From positions 682,001 through 746,000 of the forward strand of contig NZ_LR738724.1 of the NCBI RefSeq assembly GCF_902702775.1: a stretch of 64,000 nucleotides of DNA. Reading direction: 5' to 3'. A program made the position numbers and the translations under genes. The stretch's first letter is position 1; every line of letters starts with the position of its first letter. This document shows positions 45,516-54,656 of the stretch, one piece after another. Source of the DNA: Streptococcus suis. Lineage in GTDB: Bacteria; Bacillota; Bacilli; Lactobacillales; Streptococcaceae. The notes beneath the pieces were generated by a model that worked only from the letters and a program-made list of their open reading frames with translations, made no database searches and was not told the origin of the DNA.

Positions 45516-47060
45516 ATGAGTATTTTAGAAGTAAAGAATTTAAGTCATGGGTTTGGTGACCGTGCGATTTTTGAGAATGTCTCCTTCCGTCTCTTGAAAG
45601 GAGAGCATATCGGTCTTGTCGGTGCCAATGGAGAAGGGAAATCGACCTTTATGTCTATCGTGACAGGTCAGCTGCAGCCAGACGAAGGCAAGGTTGAATG
45701 GTCACGTTATGTAACAGCAGGTTATTTAGACCAGCATGCTAAACTAGAAAAAGGTCAATCAGTCCGTGATGTCTTGCGGACAGCCTTCGACGAACTCTTC
45801 AAGACAGAGGCTCGTATCAATGATATTTACATGTCTATGGCAGAAGAGGGTGCCGATATGGATGCACTCATGGAAGAGGTTGGCGAACTGCAGGATCGTT
45901 TGGAAAGCCGTGATTTCTATACGCTTGATGCCAAGATTGACGAAGTAGCGCGTGCGCTTGGTGTCATGGACTATGGTATGGACAAGGATGTGACGGAGTT
46001 ATCGGGTGGACAACGGACTAAGGTTCTTTTGGCAAAATTGCTCTTGGAAAAACCTGACATCTTGCTTCTGGATGAGCCGACCAACTACTTGGATGCAGAG
46101 CATATTGACTGGCTTAAACGTTACTTGCAGAATTATGAAAATGCCTTTGTCTTGATTTCGCACGATATTCCTTTCTTGAATGATGTGATTAACATTGTCT
46201 ACCATGTGGAAAATCAGCTTTTGACTCGCTACACGGGCGATTACTATCAATTCCAAGAAGTCCATGCTATGAAGCGGGCTCAGTTGGAGGCAGCCTATGA
46301 GCGCCAGCAGAAGGAAATCGCAGATTTGCAAGACTTCGTTAACCGTAACAAGGCCCGAGTTGCGACTCGAAACATGGCCATGTCTCGTCAGAAGAAATTG
46401 GACAAGATGGAGATTATTGAGCTTCAAGCAGAGAAACCAAAGCCGTCATTTGATTTCAAAATGGCTCGAACTCCAAGTCGCTTTATTTTCCAAACGACTG
46501 ATTTGGAAATTGGTTATGACCGTGTATTGACACGTAAACCGCTCAATTTGACCTTTGAACGCAACCAGAAGATTGCCATTGTCGGTGCCAACGGTATCGG
46601 TAAATCTACTCTTCTTAAAAGTTTGCTGGGGATTATTCCACCGCTAGGCGGTTCTGTGGAGCGCGGGGAGTATCTGGAACTAGGCTATTTCGAGCAAGAA
46701 GTAGCTGGCGGCAATCGTCAGACCCCGCTGGAAGCCGTTTGGGATGCCTTTCCAGCCCTTAACCAGGCGGAAGTACGGGCAGCCTTGGCTCGTTGTGGTC
46801 TGACTTCCAAGCATATCGAAAGCCAGATCCAAGTTCTTTCAGGTGGTGAGCAGGCCAAAGTTCGCTTCTGTTTGCTTATGAACCGTGAAAACAATGTCCT
46901 GGTTCTCGACGAGCCGACCAACCACTTGGATGTGGATGCCAAGGATGAACTCAAACGTGCCCTTCAAGCCTATAAGGGCTCAATTCTCATGGTCTGTCAC
47001 GAACCTGATTTCTATGAAGGCTGGGTGGACGATGTATGGGATTTTAATGAATTGACTTAA
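45516..47060 (+). CDS. ABC-F ATPase (YkpA/YbiT-like)
   Basis: A 514-residue ABC-F protein without membrane segments. Domain 1: Walker A GANGEGKSTF near residue 37, signature LSGGQRTKVLLAK near 155, Walker B LLLLDEPTNYLD. The linker contains YERQQKEIADLQDFVNRNKARVAT. Domain 2: GANGIGKSTLLK near 352, LSGGEQAKVRFCLL, VLVLDEPTNHLD. There is no C-terminal coiled coil, unlike the copy at 36587. The likely role is translational rescue or regulation at the ribosome; a resistance function is not indicated. It has its own terminator. Confidence 0.9.
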   Translation: MSILEVKNLSHGFGDRAIFENVSFRLLKGEHIGLVGANGEGKSTFMSIVTGQLQPDEGKVEWSRYVTAGYLDQHAKLEKGQSVRDVLRTAFDELFKTEARINDIYMSMAEEGADMDALMEEVGELQDRLESRDFYTLDAKIDEVARALGVMDYGMDKDVTELSGGQRTKVLLAKLLLEKPDILLLDEPTNYLDAEHIDWLKRYLQNYENAFVLISHDIPFLNDVINIVYHVENQLLTRYTGDYYQFQEVHAMKRAQLEAAYERQQKEIADLQDFVNRNKARVATRNMAMSRQKKLDKMEIIELQAEKPKPSFDFKMARTPSRFIFQTTDLEIGYDRVLTRKPLNLTFERNQKIAIVGANGIGKSTLLKSLLGIIPPLGGSVERGEYLELGYFEQEVAGGNRQTPLEAVWDAFPALNQAEVRAALARCGLTSKHIESQIQVLSGGEQAKVRFCLLMNRENNVLVLDEPTNHLDVDAKDELKRALQAYKGSILMVCHEPDFYEGWVDDVWDFNELT

Positions 47061-47066
47061 GAAACT

Positions 47067-47089
47067 AGCTGCCGAAAGGTGGCTTTTTC
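47067..47089 (+). terminator. Terminator of the ABC-F gene
   Basis: AGCTGCC-GAAA-GGTGGCT followed by TTTTC. Confidence 0.75.
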
Positions 47090-47102
47090 TTTGTGCTTAT
47101 AC

Positions 47103-47129
47103 TATAATAGAATGAGCATAGTAAAGGAG
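47103..47129 (+). promoter_or_regulatory. Orphan promoter and Shine-Dalgarno interrupted by a BOX-like element
   Basis: TATAAT (47103-47108) and AAAGGAGG (47123-47130) lie in the right order, but the start codon expected next is replaced by the left end of the repeat at 47133. Confidence 0.45.
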
Positions 47130-47132
47130 GTA

Positions 47133-47315
47133 ATACTCAATAAAAATCAAAAATAGCAAGTCTAAGCTACTTATAACATGTGAAACCTTAATTTATAAGT
47201 TTGAGTTGAGGATTGTGGATTTCAAGTAGCTGTTTTCTTCTAAAAAATAACAAAATCGAAACGCTCCATATCCACTTGGAGTGGTAGGTGGCTATTTTTG
47301 ATTTTAAATGAGTAT
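47133..47315. repeat. BOX-like/MITE element
   Basis: Starts ATACTCAATAAAAATCAAAA with ATAGC and ends GCTATTTTTGATTTTAAATGAGTAT, a long terminal inverted repeat. The internal sequence is unlike the other BOX copies. Confidence 0.8.
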
Positions 47316-47438
47316 AAAAATATGAAAAGAACAGAACGAGGTCATATTGGCTAGGCCTCTCCAGAGGGAGTAAAACGGTCTGGGGATAGACCGTTTTAGC
47401 TCAACAACTAGAAATAAAGACTTGTTGACGAACTATTT

Positions 47439-48116
47439 TTGACCAGTCGAGTTCCCACTCCCGTTTCCCTGACGGTTGGAAAGACTGTGCCGCTGGACTG
47501 GTTTGAAAAGGCCCAAGGCAAGAAATTGTTGGGGCTGGCCTGTGGTGGTGGTCAACAGGGGCCGATGTTTGCGGCTCATGGTTACCAAACGACCATTATG
47601 GACTTCTCCAAGGAACAGTTGGACAAGGATAGGCTAGTTGCTGAGCGAGAAAATCTGGATTTGCAAACGGTGCAGGCAGATATGACACAGCTTTTTCCTT
47701 TTGAAGACGAGAGTTTTGCCATCATTTTTTGCCCTGTTTCAAATGTCTATATCGAAGACTTGGAAAATATGTGGCAGGAGTCTTATCGGGTTTTGAAAAA
47801 AGGTGGACTGCTCATGGTTGGTTACATGAACCCTTGGATTTATGTCTTTGATGCTGATGATGTTTGGGAGCATCCAGACAGAGCATTGGTTCCAATGTAC
47901 AGCCTACCTTTCAATGCACGACAATTAGAAGAAACAGGACAAATTACAATTGACCCAGAATATGGCTATGAATTTAGCCACACCTTAGAAGAGCAGATTG
48001 CTGGGCAATTACGAGCTGGTTTTGCCATGATTGATTTTTATGAATCCAAAGATAGTCGCAATCGCTTGACTCAATTTGCCTCAGATTATATAGCGAATTT
48101 ATCGATAAAGTGGTAG
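47439..48116 (+). pseudogene. Class I SAM-dependent methyltransferase, N-terminally truncated
   Basis: The open frame (225 codons from a TTG; no good start or SD) matches a class I methyltransferase: motif I KLLGLACGGGQQGPMFA near residue 28, motif II TTIMDFSKEQLDKDR, motif IV IIFCPVSNVYIED near 85, and RVLKKGGLLMVGYMNP. Family members usually have about 40 more residues before VPLDWF. That region is missing: the upstream sequence carries an in-frame stop (47415) and a hairpin-rich repeat (GGTCTGGGGATAGACC at about 47378-47393). An orphan promoter/SD lies before the repeat at 47133. The product is probably not made or is inactive; the rest of the frame is intact. Confidence 0.65.
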
Positions 48117-48226
48117 GCAAATCTTCTGACAGAAAGTATTTTAACAGGGCTAGTTAGATAAGTACTAGTCCTATTTTTGAGCTATTGTCAATGGATGAGA
48201 TGAGCCTAAATCGTTGAATAAAAAAC

Positions 48227-48265
48227 TTGAAAACGCTTGTATTTTGTAATTAGGATTGATATAAT
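48227..48265 (+). promoter_or_regulatory. Promoter and cre site of the secreted protease
   Basis: TTGTAT (48237-48242), 17 bases, TATAAT (48260-48265) with TGA before it. The cre-like TTGAAAACGCTTGTAT (48227-48242) matches 14 of 16 consensus positions and covers the -35, a repressing position for CcpA. Confidence 0.6.
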
Positions 48266-48289
48266 GAAAGAAAAACAGGAGGTTTTCAA

Positions 48290-49069
48290 ATGAAAACGAA
48301 ATTACTGCTTGGCGTAGCCCTTCTTAGTGTCGGTCTATCGGTGGCTCCTCCTACAATAGTAGAGGTTGAAGCACAGACGACTCACGTTTCAGATCCAGCT
48401 CTACGCAATAGTTATCCATATAATTTATCTCATTATTTGGAAGTAAATGTTGGTTCCGGTCAAACCAAAAAAGGTTCAGCCATTCTGATAGCTCCGAATA
48501 CTTTATTAACCGCAGCTCACGTAGTGGCTGATGATGGGACTGGACGTGTGACCAGCCAAACTTGGTCTGGAAATGCTGTTTGGGGTGATGCTTCACCATA
48601 CTATGAACTGTCAGAAATTAAGAGAACCAATACCTTTAATCCCTTCATTCCGATGCCAGGATATGGTGGAACATGGGATGCTAGTCGTGACGTAGCCCTT
48701 GTGAAAATCACCACTCCTAGCAGAAAAACACAGACAGCCAATACGGCAAATGCTCGGCTAGGAATTTACCGTAACACCTATGACCTAGTTGGCCGCCAAT
48801 TTCTAATGGTCAGCAACAGCATTAATCTCTACGGACGTTGGGAATACGAATATGGAACCATTACGGAAGTCCGTTATGACGGTTTGCTTCAAACCAATAT
48901 CACAGGTGTTAAGGGGCAATCCGGATCGCCTGTTGTTGTAGATGGTCGCATCATTGGTGTCGTATCCAATATTGATTCTAATTCAAAAATCGTTATTACT
49001 CCGTTGACTATGGAGATGAAAACACAATTATTTGATAAGAATGGTATCAAAAATATTGATATTTACTAG
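48290..49069 (+). CDS. Secreted trypsin-like (V8/S1) serine protease
   Basis: A 259-residue exported protease. The signal peptide (residues 1-29) probably ends at VEAQT. The catalytic triad is visible: histidine in LLTAAHVVADDG near residue 78, aspartate in ASRDVALVKI near 129, and serine in GVKGQSGSPVVVDG near 211. The fold and motif wording match glutamyl endopeptidase/V8-like enzymes. It carries no LPXTG or repeats, so it is released or loosely bound. Alone in its unit with a terminator at 49088. A cre site in the promoter suggests repression in glucose. Confidence 0.88.
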   Translation: MKTKLLLGVALLSVGLSVAPPTIVEVEAQTTHVSDPALRNSYPYNLSHYLEVNVGSGQTKKGSAILIAPNTLLTAAHVVADDGTGRVTSQTWSGNAVWGDASPYYELSEIKRTNTFNPFIPMPGYGGTWDASRDVALVKITTPSRKTQTANTANARLGIYRNTYDLVGRQFLMVSNSINLYGRWEYEYGTITEVRYDGLLQTNITGVKGQSGSPVVVDGRIIGVVSNIDSNSKIVITPLTMEMKTQLFDKNGIKNIDIY

Positions 49070-49087
49070 TGATATTCTTGAGTCATC

Positions 49088-49120
49088 AAAGTCCTGCTTT
49101 ACTGATAAGGCAGGGCTTTT
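49088..49120 (+). terminator. Protease terminator
   Basis: AAAGTCCTGC pairs with GCAGGGCTTT, followed by T. Confidence 0.75.
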
Positions 49121-49307
49121 AATTGCAATCCTAACACATTTTTCGCACATAAAAAAATGATTGCGGTAAATCGTTGAGGTCTGGGCAGTAAGTAGATAAA
49201 GCTTATAAAGTATTTTGTTTTGATTACAGATGTATATTTATTCGTAAAATATGGGCGCCACACATAGATTGCATCATGCAGACAATAGATTTTAGAAGCG
49301 AAGGCTA

Positions 49308-49336
49308 TTGACCTGACTGGATTTTTCTGCTATGAT
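49308..49336 (+). promoter_or_regulatory. sstT promoter
   Basis: TTGACC (49308-49313), 17 bases, TATGAT (49331-49336) with TGC before it. Confidence 0.75.
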
Positions 49337-49364
49337 TGAAAAATGTTTGTTTGGAGGTAAATGA

Positions 49365-50570
49365 GTGAATAAAATAATATCTGTATGGAAAAAAATGAAT
49401 TTAATCCGAAAAATCGGAATTGGTGTTGTTTTGGGAGTGTTACTAGGCTTAATTGCTCCAAAAATAACGGTCATTGCTCTATTTGGTAGTCTATTTGTAG
49501 GAGCATTGAAAGCTATAGCCCCTCTTTTGGTTCTGACACTAGTTGCGCATGCTCTATCACAAGCTCCTGCTGGTCAAAAATCGAATATGAGGACAGTTAT
49601 CTGCTTGTATCTATTTGGCACTTTTGCTGCGGCCTTCATTGCTGTAGGAGCAAGCTATTTATTCCCTATTAAATTGGTTCTTTCTACTACAACGACTACG
49701 GACATTACTCCTCCACAAGGGATTGCTGAAGTATTCCAAGACCTCTTGTTGAAGGTCGTTGACAATCCAATCAATGCACTTGCAACGGCTAATTATATTG
49801 GTGTTTTGACATGGGCGGCAGTGTTTGGCTTGGCCTTTCGTCATGCAAGCAAGACAACCAAAGATTTATTGCAATCTGCTGCGGAAGTAACTTCTAAAGT
49901 TGTAGGCTGGATTATTGGTCTGGCACCATTTGGTATCATGGGCTTGGTTTTCGATACTATTGCAAATAATGGTCTGACAGCTTTAAAAGACTATGGTTTA
50001 CTGCTCTTACTCTTGGTTGGAAGCATGATTTTTGTCGCGCTTGTTGTCAATCCCTTGATCGCTTTTCTTGTAATGAAGAAAAATCCTTACCCGCTGGTGT
50101 TTGAATGTCTTCGGGTTAGTGGGGTTACGGCATTTTTTACAAGAAGTTCAGCAGCTAATATTCCTGTCAATATGCAGCTCTGCAAACGTTTAGGAGTGGA
50201 TCCAGATACATACTCAGTATCCATTCCGCTCGGTGCCACAATTAATATGGCTGGCGCGGCTATTACGATTAATATTTTAACAATGGCAGCTCTTCATACA
50301 CTTGGCATCAGTGTTGATTTCAGCTCAGCTCTTCTTTTATCCGTTGTTGCATCACTATCAGCAGCAGGAGCATCTGGGGTAGCAGGTGGCTCGCTTCTCC
50401 TCATCCCAGTAGCATGTAGTCTTTTTGGCATTCCAAATGAGTTAGCCATGCAAGTAGTTGGAGTCGGATTTGTTGTCGGAGTGATTCAGGACTCTTGTGA
50501 AACAGCCCTCAACTCATCAACCGATGTTTTGTTTACAGTTGTAGCAGAACGATCTGCTTGGAAAAAATAG
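49365..50570 (+). CDS. sstT: Serine/threonine:sodium symporter SstT
   Basis: A 401-residue DAACS-family sodium-coupled transporter for serine and threonine. There are eight or more hydrophobic segments, with the re-entrant hairpin motifs [21 protein letters not shown] near residue 260, and [27 protein letters not shown] near 285 with the NMxG signature. Start is GTG 49365 with TTGGAGG 8 bases upstream. The ATG at 49361 cannot be used, because it reads MSE then stop and overlaps the GTG. Single gene with its own promoter and terminator. Confidence 0.92.
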   Translation: MNKIISVWKKMNLIRKIGIGVVLGVLLGLIAPKITVIALFGSLFVGALKAIAPLLVLTLVAHALSQAPAGQKSNMRTVICLYLFGTFAAAFIAVGASYLFPIKLVLSTTTTTDITPPQGIAEVFQDLLLKVVDNPINALATANYIGVLTWAAVFGLAFRHASKTTKDLLQSAAEVTSKVVGWIIGLAPFGIMGLVFDTIANNGLTALKDYGLLLLLLVGSMIFVALVVNPLIAFLVMKKNPYPLVFECLRVSGVTAFFTRSSAANIPVNMQLCKRLGVDPDTYSVSIPLGATINMAGAAITINILTMAALHTLGISVDFSSALLLSVVASLSAAGASGVAGGSLLLIPVACSLFGIPNELAMQVVGVGFVVGVIQDSCETALNSSTDVLFTVVAERSAWKK

Positions 50571-50597
50571 AAAGAAGTTGGGAGACCAACTTTTTTT
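50571..50597 (+). terminator. sstT terminator
   Basis: AAAGAAGTTGG-GAGA-CCAACTTT followed by TTTT. Confidence 0.9.
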
Positions 50598-50610
50598 CGT
50601 TGTTTCAATT

Positions 50611-50639
50611 CTGAAATCTCTTTCATTTTGTGATAAAAT
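50611..50639 (+). promoter_or_regulatory. pepV promoter
   Basis: CTGAAA (50611-50616), 17 bases, TAAAAT (50634-50639) with TGA before it. Confidence 0.6.
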
Positions 50640-50670
50640 AGACTTACTTTGATACTGAAAAGGAGAAATT

Positions 50671-52071
50671 ATGACAGTAAATTTTAGAGCAGAGTTTGAC
50701 AAACGCAAAGACGAGTTTCTAGCGGACCTCTTTGACCTCCTCCGCATCAATTCTGAGCGTGACGACAGCCAGGCAGATACCCAGCACCCATTTGGACCTG
50801 GTCCAGTGCGTGCCTTGGACAAGTTCCTCGAAATTGCTCAGCGTGACGGCTATCCGACCAAGAACGTTGACAACTATGCAGGTCACTTTGAGTTTGGCGA
50901 GGGCGACGAAGTCCTCGGTATCTTCGGTCACTTGGACGTTGTGCCAGCAGGAAGTGGTTGGAACACCGACCCGTACGAGCCGCAAATCATCGACGGCAAG
51001 CTCTTTGCCCGCGGATCCTCTGACGACAAAGGACCGACCATGGCTTGCTACTACGGCTTGAAAATCATCAAGGAGTTGGACCTTCCGACTTCGAAAAAAG
51101 TCCGCTTCATCGTCGGTACCGACGAAGAGTCAGGCTGGGCGGACATGGATTACTACTTCGAGCACGTCGGCCTTCCCCTGCCAGATTTCGGATTTTCTCC
51201 AGATGCTGAGTTCCCGATTATCAATGGCGAAAAGGGCAATATCACAGCTTATCTTCATTTTGCGGGGGAAAATAGCGGAGCTGCTAAACTGCATTCCTTC
51301 ACAGGCGGTTTGCGTGAGAACATGGTGCCTGAGTCTGCGACAGCTATTATTTCTGGCGACCTAGCAGATCTGGACAGCAAGTTGGCAGATTTCACAGCAG
51401 CCTATGGCCTAAAAGCTGACGCGGAAAAACTTGAAAACGGACAAGTACAAGTGACCGTCATCGGAAAATCAGCCCACGGTTCAACCCCAGAAGAAGGTGT
51501 CAACGGAGCAACTTACTTGGCTAAATTCCTCAGCCAATTCGTCTTTGACGGAGCAGCCAAAGCCTATCTTGACTTGGCAGGACAAGTCCTTATAGAAGAC
51601 CATGACGCTAAAAAACTTGGCGTAGCCATTTACGATGAGCAAATGGGAGCTCTTTCTATGAACGCAGGTGTCTTCAAGTTTGATGAAACCTCATCTGACA
51701 ACACCATTGCCCTCAACTTCCGTTATCCAAAAAATACCAACCCTGAAGCTATCAAGGCTGGTTTGGAAAAACTTGGCGTAGAAGCTGTTAGCCTGTCTGA
51801 GCATGGTCACACTCCACATTATTGCCCAATCGATGACCCAATGGTTGCGACCCTCTTGTCTGTTTATGAAAAACACACAGGCTTGAAAGGTCACGAACAA
51901 GTGATCGGTGGCGGAACATTCGGACGCTTGCTCAAACGTGGTGTTGCCTACGGAGCTATGTTCCCAGGCGATGTCAATACCATGCACCAAGCCAACGAAT
52001 TTATCGAAGTTGAGCAACTCTACCGCGCAGCTGCCATTTACGCAGAAGCTATCTACGAACTAATTAAGTAA
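50671..52071 (+). CDS. pepV: Dipeptidase PepV (M20 family)
   Basis: A 466-residue zinc dipeptidase that cleaves varied dipeptides in the cytoplasm, a late step of peptide nutrition. M20 ligands are visible: histidine in IFGHLDVVPAGSGW near residue 87, aspartate in ARGSSDDKGP near 120, EE in GTDEESGWADMDYY near 152, and the late histidine in AHGSTPEEGVNGA. The lid-domain insertion is present and the length is standard. Codon use is biased to C-ending codons, pointing to high expression. AAAGGAG precedes ATG 50671; the terminator at 52078 follows. Confidence 0.95.
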   Translation: MTVNFRAEFDKRKDEFLADLFDLLRINSERDDSQADTQHPFGPGPVRALDKFLEIAQRDGYPTKNVDNYAGHFEFGEGDEVLGIFGHLDVVPAGSGWNTDPYEPQIIDGKLFARGSSDDKGPTMACYYGLKIIKELDLPTSKKVRFIVGTDEESGWADMDYYFEHVGLPLPDFGFSPDAEFPIINGEKGNITAYLHFAGENSGAAKLHSFTGGLRENMVPESATAIISGDLADLDSKLADFTAAYGLKADAEKLENGQVQVTVIGKSAHGSTPEEGVNGATYLAKFLSQFVFDGAAKAYLDLAGQVLIEDHDAKKLGVAIYDEQMGALSMNAGVFKFDETSSDNTIALNFRYPKNTNPEAIKAGLEKLGVEAVSLSEHGHTPHYCPIDDPMVATLLSVYEKHTGLKGHEQVIGGGTFGRLLKRGVAYGAMFPGDVNTMHQANEFIEVEQLYRAAAIYAEAIYELIK

Positions 52072-52077
52072 TACATG

Positions 52078-52102
52078 AAGACGGGTTCGCCCGTCTTTTT
52101 TA
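52078..52102 (+). terminator. pepV terminator
   Basis: AAGACGGG-TTCG-CCCGTCTT followed by TTTT, a UUCG-capped hairpin. Confidence 0.92.
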
Positions 52103-52111
52103 GGAGGGAAA

Positions 52112-52570
52112 ATGGAACTGAAAGAACTCACACTTGCAGATATAGAAATGGTCAAACAGCTCTTCTTATCTGTATTTAGTCAGGAGCCATGGAATGATGA
52201 TTGGTCTGACGAGGAACAACTGGACCGCTATCTAGGCGATTTGCTGTCACATCCCAGAGCACTTTGCTTTGGATTGCTTGACCAAGGTAGCCTCATAGCC
52301 TTTTCTCTAGGGCACATTCGCTACTGGTATGAGGGGACCGAATACCGTATTGAAGAGCTCTGTATTGCTCGCAACTACCAAGGACGAGGAATCGGACAAG
52401 CCTTTCTAAAAAGAATTGAGGAGCAGTTGATTGAGAGAAAGATTGATCATATTCTCCTGCAAACCGAACGCAATGTACCAGCTTTTTCCTTCTATAAAAA
52501 ATGTGGTTTTCATGCCCTGGAAGAAGATGTGACGATGTTCAAGAAAGTAGGACGTCATGGAACTTGCTGA
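52112..52570 (+). CDS. GNAT-family N-acetyltransferase
   Basis: A 152-residue acetyl-CoA-dependent acetyltransferase. The acetyl-CoA motif A is IEELCIARNYQGRGIGQAFLKRIEEQL near residue 85 (RGIGQA is the pyrophosphate loop), and motif B is QTERNVPAFSFYKKCGF near 118. The substrate is unknown; small molecules, aminoglycosides or protein N-termini are all possible in this family. RBS AGGAGGG. Its last 14 bases overlap the following gene, giving coupled translation. Confidence 0.85.
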   Translation: MELKELTLADIEMVKQLFLSVFSQEPWNDDWSDEEQLDRYLGDLLSHPRALCFGLLDQGSLIAFSLGHIRYWYEGTEYRIEELCIARNYQGRGIGQAFLKRIEEQLIERKIDHILLQTERNVPAFSFYKKCGFHALEEDVTMFKKVGRHGTC

Positions 52571-53135
52571 TATTCGTCAGGCGATTATGGAGGATTTAAC
52601 CAATCAACCTTTTACGAAAAAAGGGATAAAGCCACTTTTCCAAGCACCGTCTACTGCAAAAATCCTCATTATTGGACAGGCGCCGGGATTAAAAACACAA
52701 GAAAAAGGTCGCCTCTTTGATGATGCTAGTGGAGAGAATCTGCGGAAATGGTTGGGAGTAGATAGGGAAATCTTCTATGAATCTGGCCATTTTGCTATTC
52801 TTCCTATGGATTTCTATTATCCAGGAAAAGGGAAGTCTGGGGATTTGCCGCCTCGCAAGGATTTTGCGCCCAAATGGCACCCGCTCATTATGAAGCAACT
52901 ACCCCAGATTGAGCTGACCTTGTTGATTGGTAAGTATGCTCAGGACTATTATTTAGGAGAATCCCATAGGACTGTGACCGAGAGAGTGGAGAATGCAGGT
53001 GATTACCTACCCACCTATTTTCCCCTACCTCATCCATCGCCAAGGAACAATATCTGGCAAGCTAAACATCCCTGGTTTGTTGAACAGACTCTACCGTTAC
53101 TGAAAAACAACATAAATATATTGTTGGGAAAATGA
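52557..53135 (+). CDS. Uracil-DNA glycosylase family protein
   Basis: A 192-residue protein of the UDG superfamily. The N-terminal active-site motif is ILIIGQAPGLKTQEKG near residue 36, and the C-terminal DNA-minor-groove motif is LPHPSPRNN near 158. LRKWLGVDREIFYESGHFAILPMDFYYPG is typical of the MUG-like group in Firmicutes. No iron-sulfur cysteines are present, so it is not a family 4 enzyme. It would remove uracil or related lesions. Translated with the upstream GNAT gene by overlap. Confidence 0.85.
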   Translation: MELADIRQAIMEDLTNQPFTKKGIKPLFQAPSTAKILIIGQAPGLKTQEKGRLFDDASGENLRKWLGVDREIFYESGHFAILPMDFYYPGKGKSGDLPPRKDFAPKWHPLIMKQLPQIELTLLIGKYAQDYYLGESHRTVTERVENAGDYLPTYFPLPHPSPRNNIWQAKHPWFVEQTLPLLKNNINILLGK

Positions 53136-53149
53136 TAATATGATATAAT
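53121..53149 (+). promoter_or_regulatory. Promoter of the TPM-LemA-flotillin operon
   Basis: TTGTTG (53121-53126), 17 bases, TATAAT (53144-53149) with TGA before it. It begins inside the end of the glycosylase gene. Confidence 0.65.
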
Positions 53150-53206
53150 TGTATATATATACCTAATAAATTTTTCTTATCTTTGTTCATCGAAGGAGGT
53201 GTTCTG

Positions 53207-53992
53207 ATGAGAAAATGGAAAAAAATTATCATCGGCTGTTTCGCTATTCTAACGGTTTGCTTGCTATTTGCACCCACACTAGCTAGAGCAAATCAGATTC
53301 CAGACCGACCCACAGGTACAACGGTAGTGGATGAGACGCAGTTACTCTCGAGTGAGACCATTGCAGAAATTGATCAACTCAATCGAAGTTGGGCAAGCAC
53401 CGAGCAAGCTTTACAGGTTGGTGTTTATGTAACAGAAAGTCTGTCTAGTGATATTGAAAGTTTGGCTAATGAAACCTTTCGTCACTGGCAGGTCGGTTTT
53501 GCAGGAACGGACAACGGAGTTCTTTTAGTGGTTGCCATAGCTGACAGAGCATCTCGGATAGAAACCTCAGACAATGCAGCCACAGTCATCACGGATATAG
53601 AAGCCAAGGATATTCTAGAGAATGCAAGGGAATTCTTTCGACAGGAAGACTACAGTGGAGGAATTTCCTATATCGTCAACTCCATTGGGGATAGATTTTA
53701 TGGTACAAGCATCGGTAAAAATCAGTTAGCTGCTATAGAAGAAGGTACAAGTGAGGAGGATGATGGCTTCTGGCTGTTTCTCGTAGTTATTCTGATCGCT
53801 ATCCTATTTGGTATTATTGACAAATCTAGTCGTGGTGGTGGTGGCGGACCAGGTAATCTACTCTGGATGTTGGTTGATGACCATCATCATTATCACAATC
53901 ATCACTCGTCTAATTCCTCATCGTCTAGTTTTGGTGGAGGTAGTTGGTCAGGTGGTGGAGGCGGCGGTGGCGGAGCCTCTTCTGGATGGTAA
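53207..53992 (+). CDS. TPM-domain membrane protein (YgcG type)
   Basis: A 261-residue protein. The signal peptide (residues 1-28) is followed by an extracytoplasmic TPM domain (about 30-165: VVDETQLLSS, LQVGVYVTES, FAGTDNGVLLVVAIADRASRIE), a transmembrane helix (about 185-203, WLFLVVILIAILFGII), then a low-complexity tail rich in H, S and G ending GGGGASSGW. TPM proteins are thought to have phosphatase or chaperone-like roles and often accompany LemA. The GGAGG 7 bases before ATG 53207 fixes the start. First gene of a three-gene operon. Confidence 0.88.
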   Translation: MRKWKKIIIGCFAILTVCLLFAPTLARANQIPDRPTGTTVVDETQLLSSETIAEIDQLNRSWASTEQALQVGVYVTESLSSDIESLANETFRHWQVGFAGTDNGVLLVVAIADRASRIETSDNAATVITDIEAKDILENAREFFRQEDYSGGISYIVNSIGDRFYGTSIGKNQLAAIEEGTSEEDDGFWLFLVVILIAILFGIIDKSSRGGGGGPGNLLWMLVDDHHHYHNHHSSNSSSSSFGGGSWSGGGGGGGGASSGW

Positions 53993-54063
53993 GGCTCGTA
54001 TAGGGCTTCTGATAGTTGTTTGCTTTTTTACGAATATTTAATCGTAGTTAGAAAGGAAATCTT

Positions 54064-54645
54064 ATGAAAAAGAAATGGTTGGTCATCCTCATACCAGTCC
54101 TAGCTCTGCTGTTTTTAGGAATGGGAGCAGTTGGGCAATACAATGGCTTAGTTGACAGTTATGCTGAGGTTGAAAATGCACAAGCCAATGTAGACACACA
54201 GTTGCAACGTCGCTATGACTTGATACCCAATGTAGTCGCAGCTGTCAAAGGCGCCATGGAACACGAGGAAGAAATATTTACTGCTATTGCAGAAGCGCGT
54301 GCTAAAATCGGTTCCAGTCAACAGGGAACGAGTGACTATAATCAAGCTCAAAGTCAGCTAGATTCTGCAGTATCTAGATTGTTGGTAGTGGCTGAGAATT
54401 ATCCTCAATTGACAGCCAATCAACAGGTATCTGACCTGATTACAGAGCTTGAAGGTACGGAAAATCGGATACTGGTAGCCCGTAAAGACTATAATGCTGT
54501 GGCAACTACCTACAATAAAAAAATCAAGCGGTTCCCGACCTCCATCTATGCAGGTCTATTCGGATATGAAAAAGTAGAGCTCTTCCAGGCAACAAATGAT
54601 GCGGCGACGACTGTACCAAGTGTTGATTTGAGTGATAAGGAATAA
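54064..54645 (+). CDS. LemA family protein
   Basis: A 193-residue membrane-anchored LemA protein. One N-terminal helix (residues 4-24, KWLVILIPVLALLFLGMGAVG) is followed by a long helical domain with the family signature ENAQANVDTQLQRRYDLIPNVVAAVKGAMEHEE near residue 37 and ARKDYNAVATTYNKKIKRFP near 140, ending IYAGLFGYEKVELFQA. The biochemical role of LemA is not established. Its pairing with a TPM protein is widespread in bacteria. It lies 71 bases after the TPM gene, with AGAAAGGAAA as RBS. Confidence 0.92.
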   Translation: MKKKWLVILIPVLALLFLGMGAVGQYNGLVDSYAEVENAQANVDTQLQRRYDLIPNVVAAVKGAMEHEEEIFTAIAEARAKIGSSQQGTSDYNQAQSQLDSAVSRLLVVAENYPQLTANQQVSDLITELEGTENRILVARKDYNAVATTYNKKIKRFPTSIYAGLFGYEKVELFQATNDAATTVPSVDLSDKE

Positions 54646-54656
54646 AGGAGATAAAT

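Noticed and set aside
53820..53990. Glycine/histidine-rich repeats as a separate gene
   Set aside because: They are the in-frame low-complexity tail of the TPM protein, a usual feature of the family.
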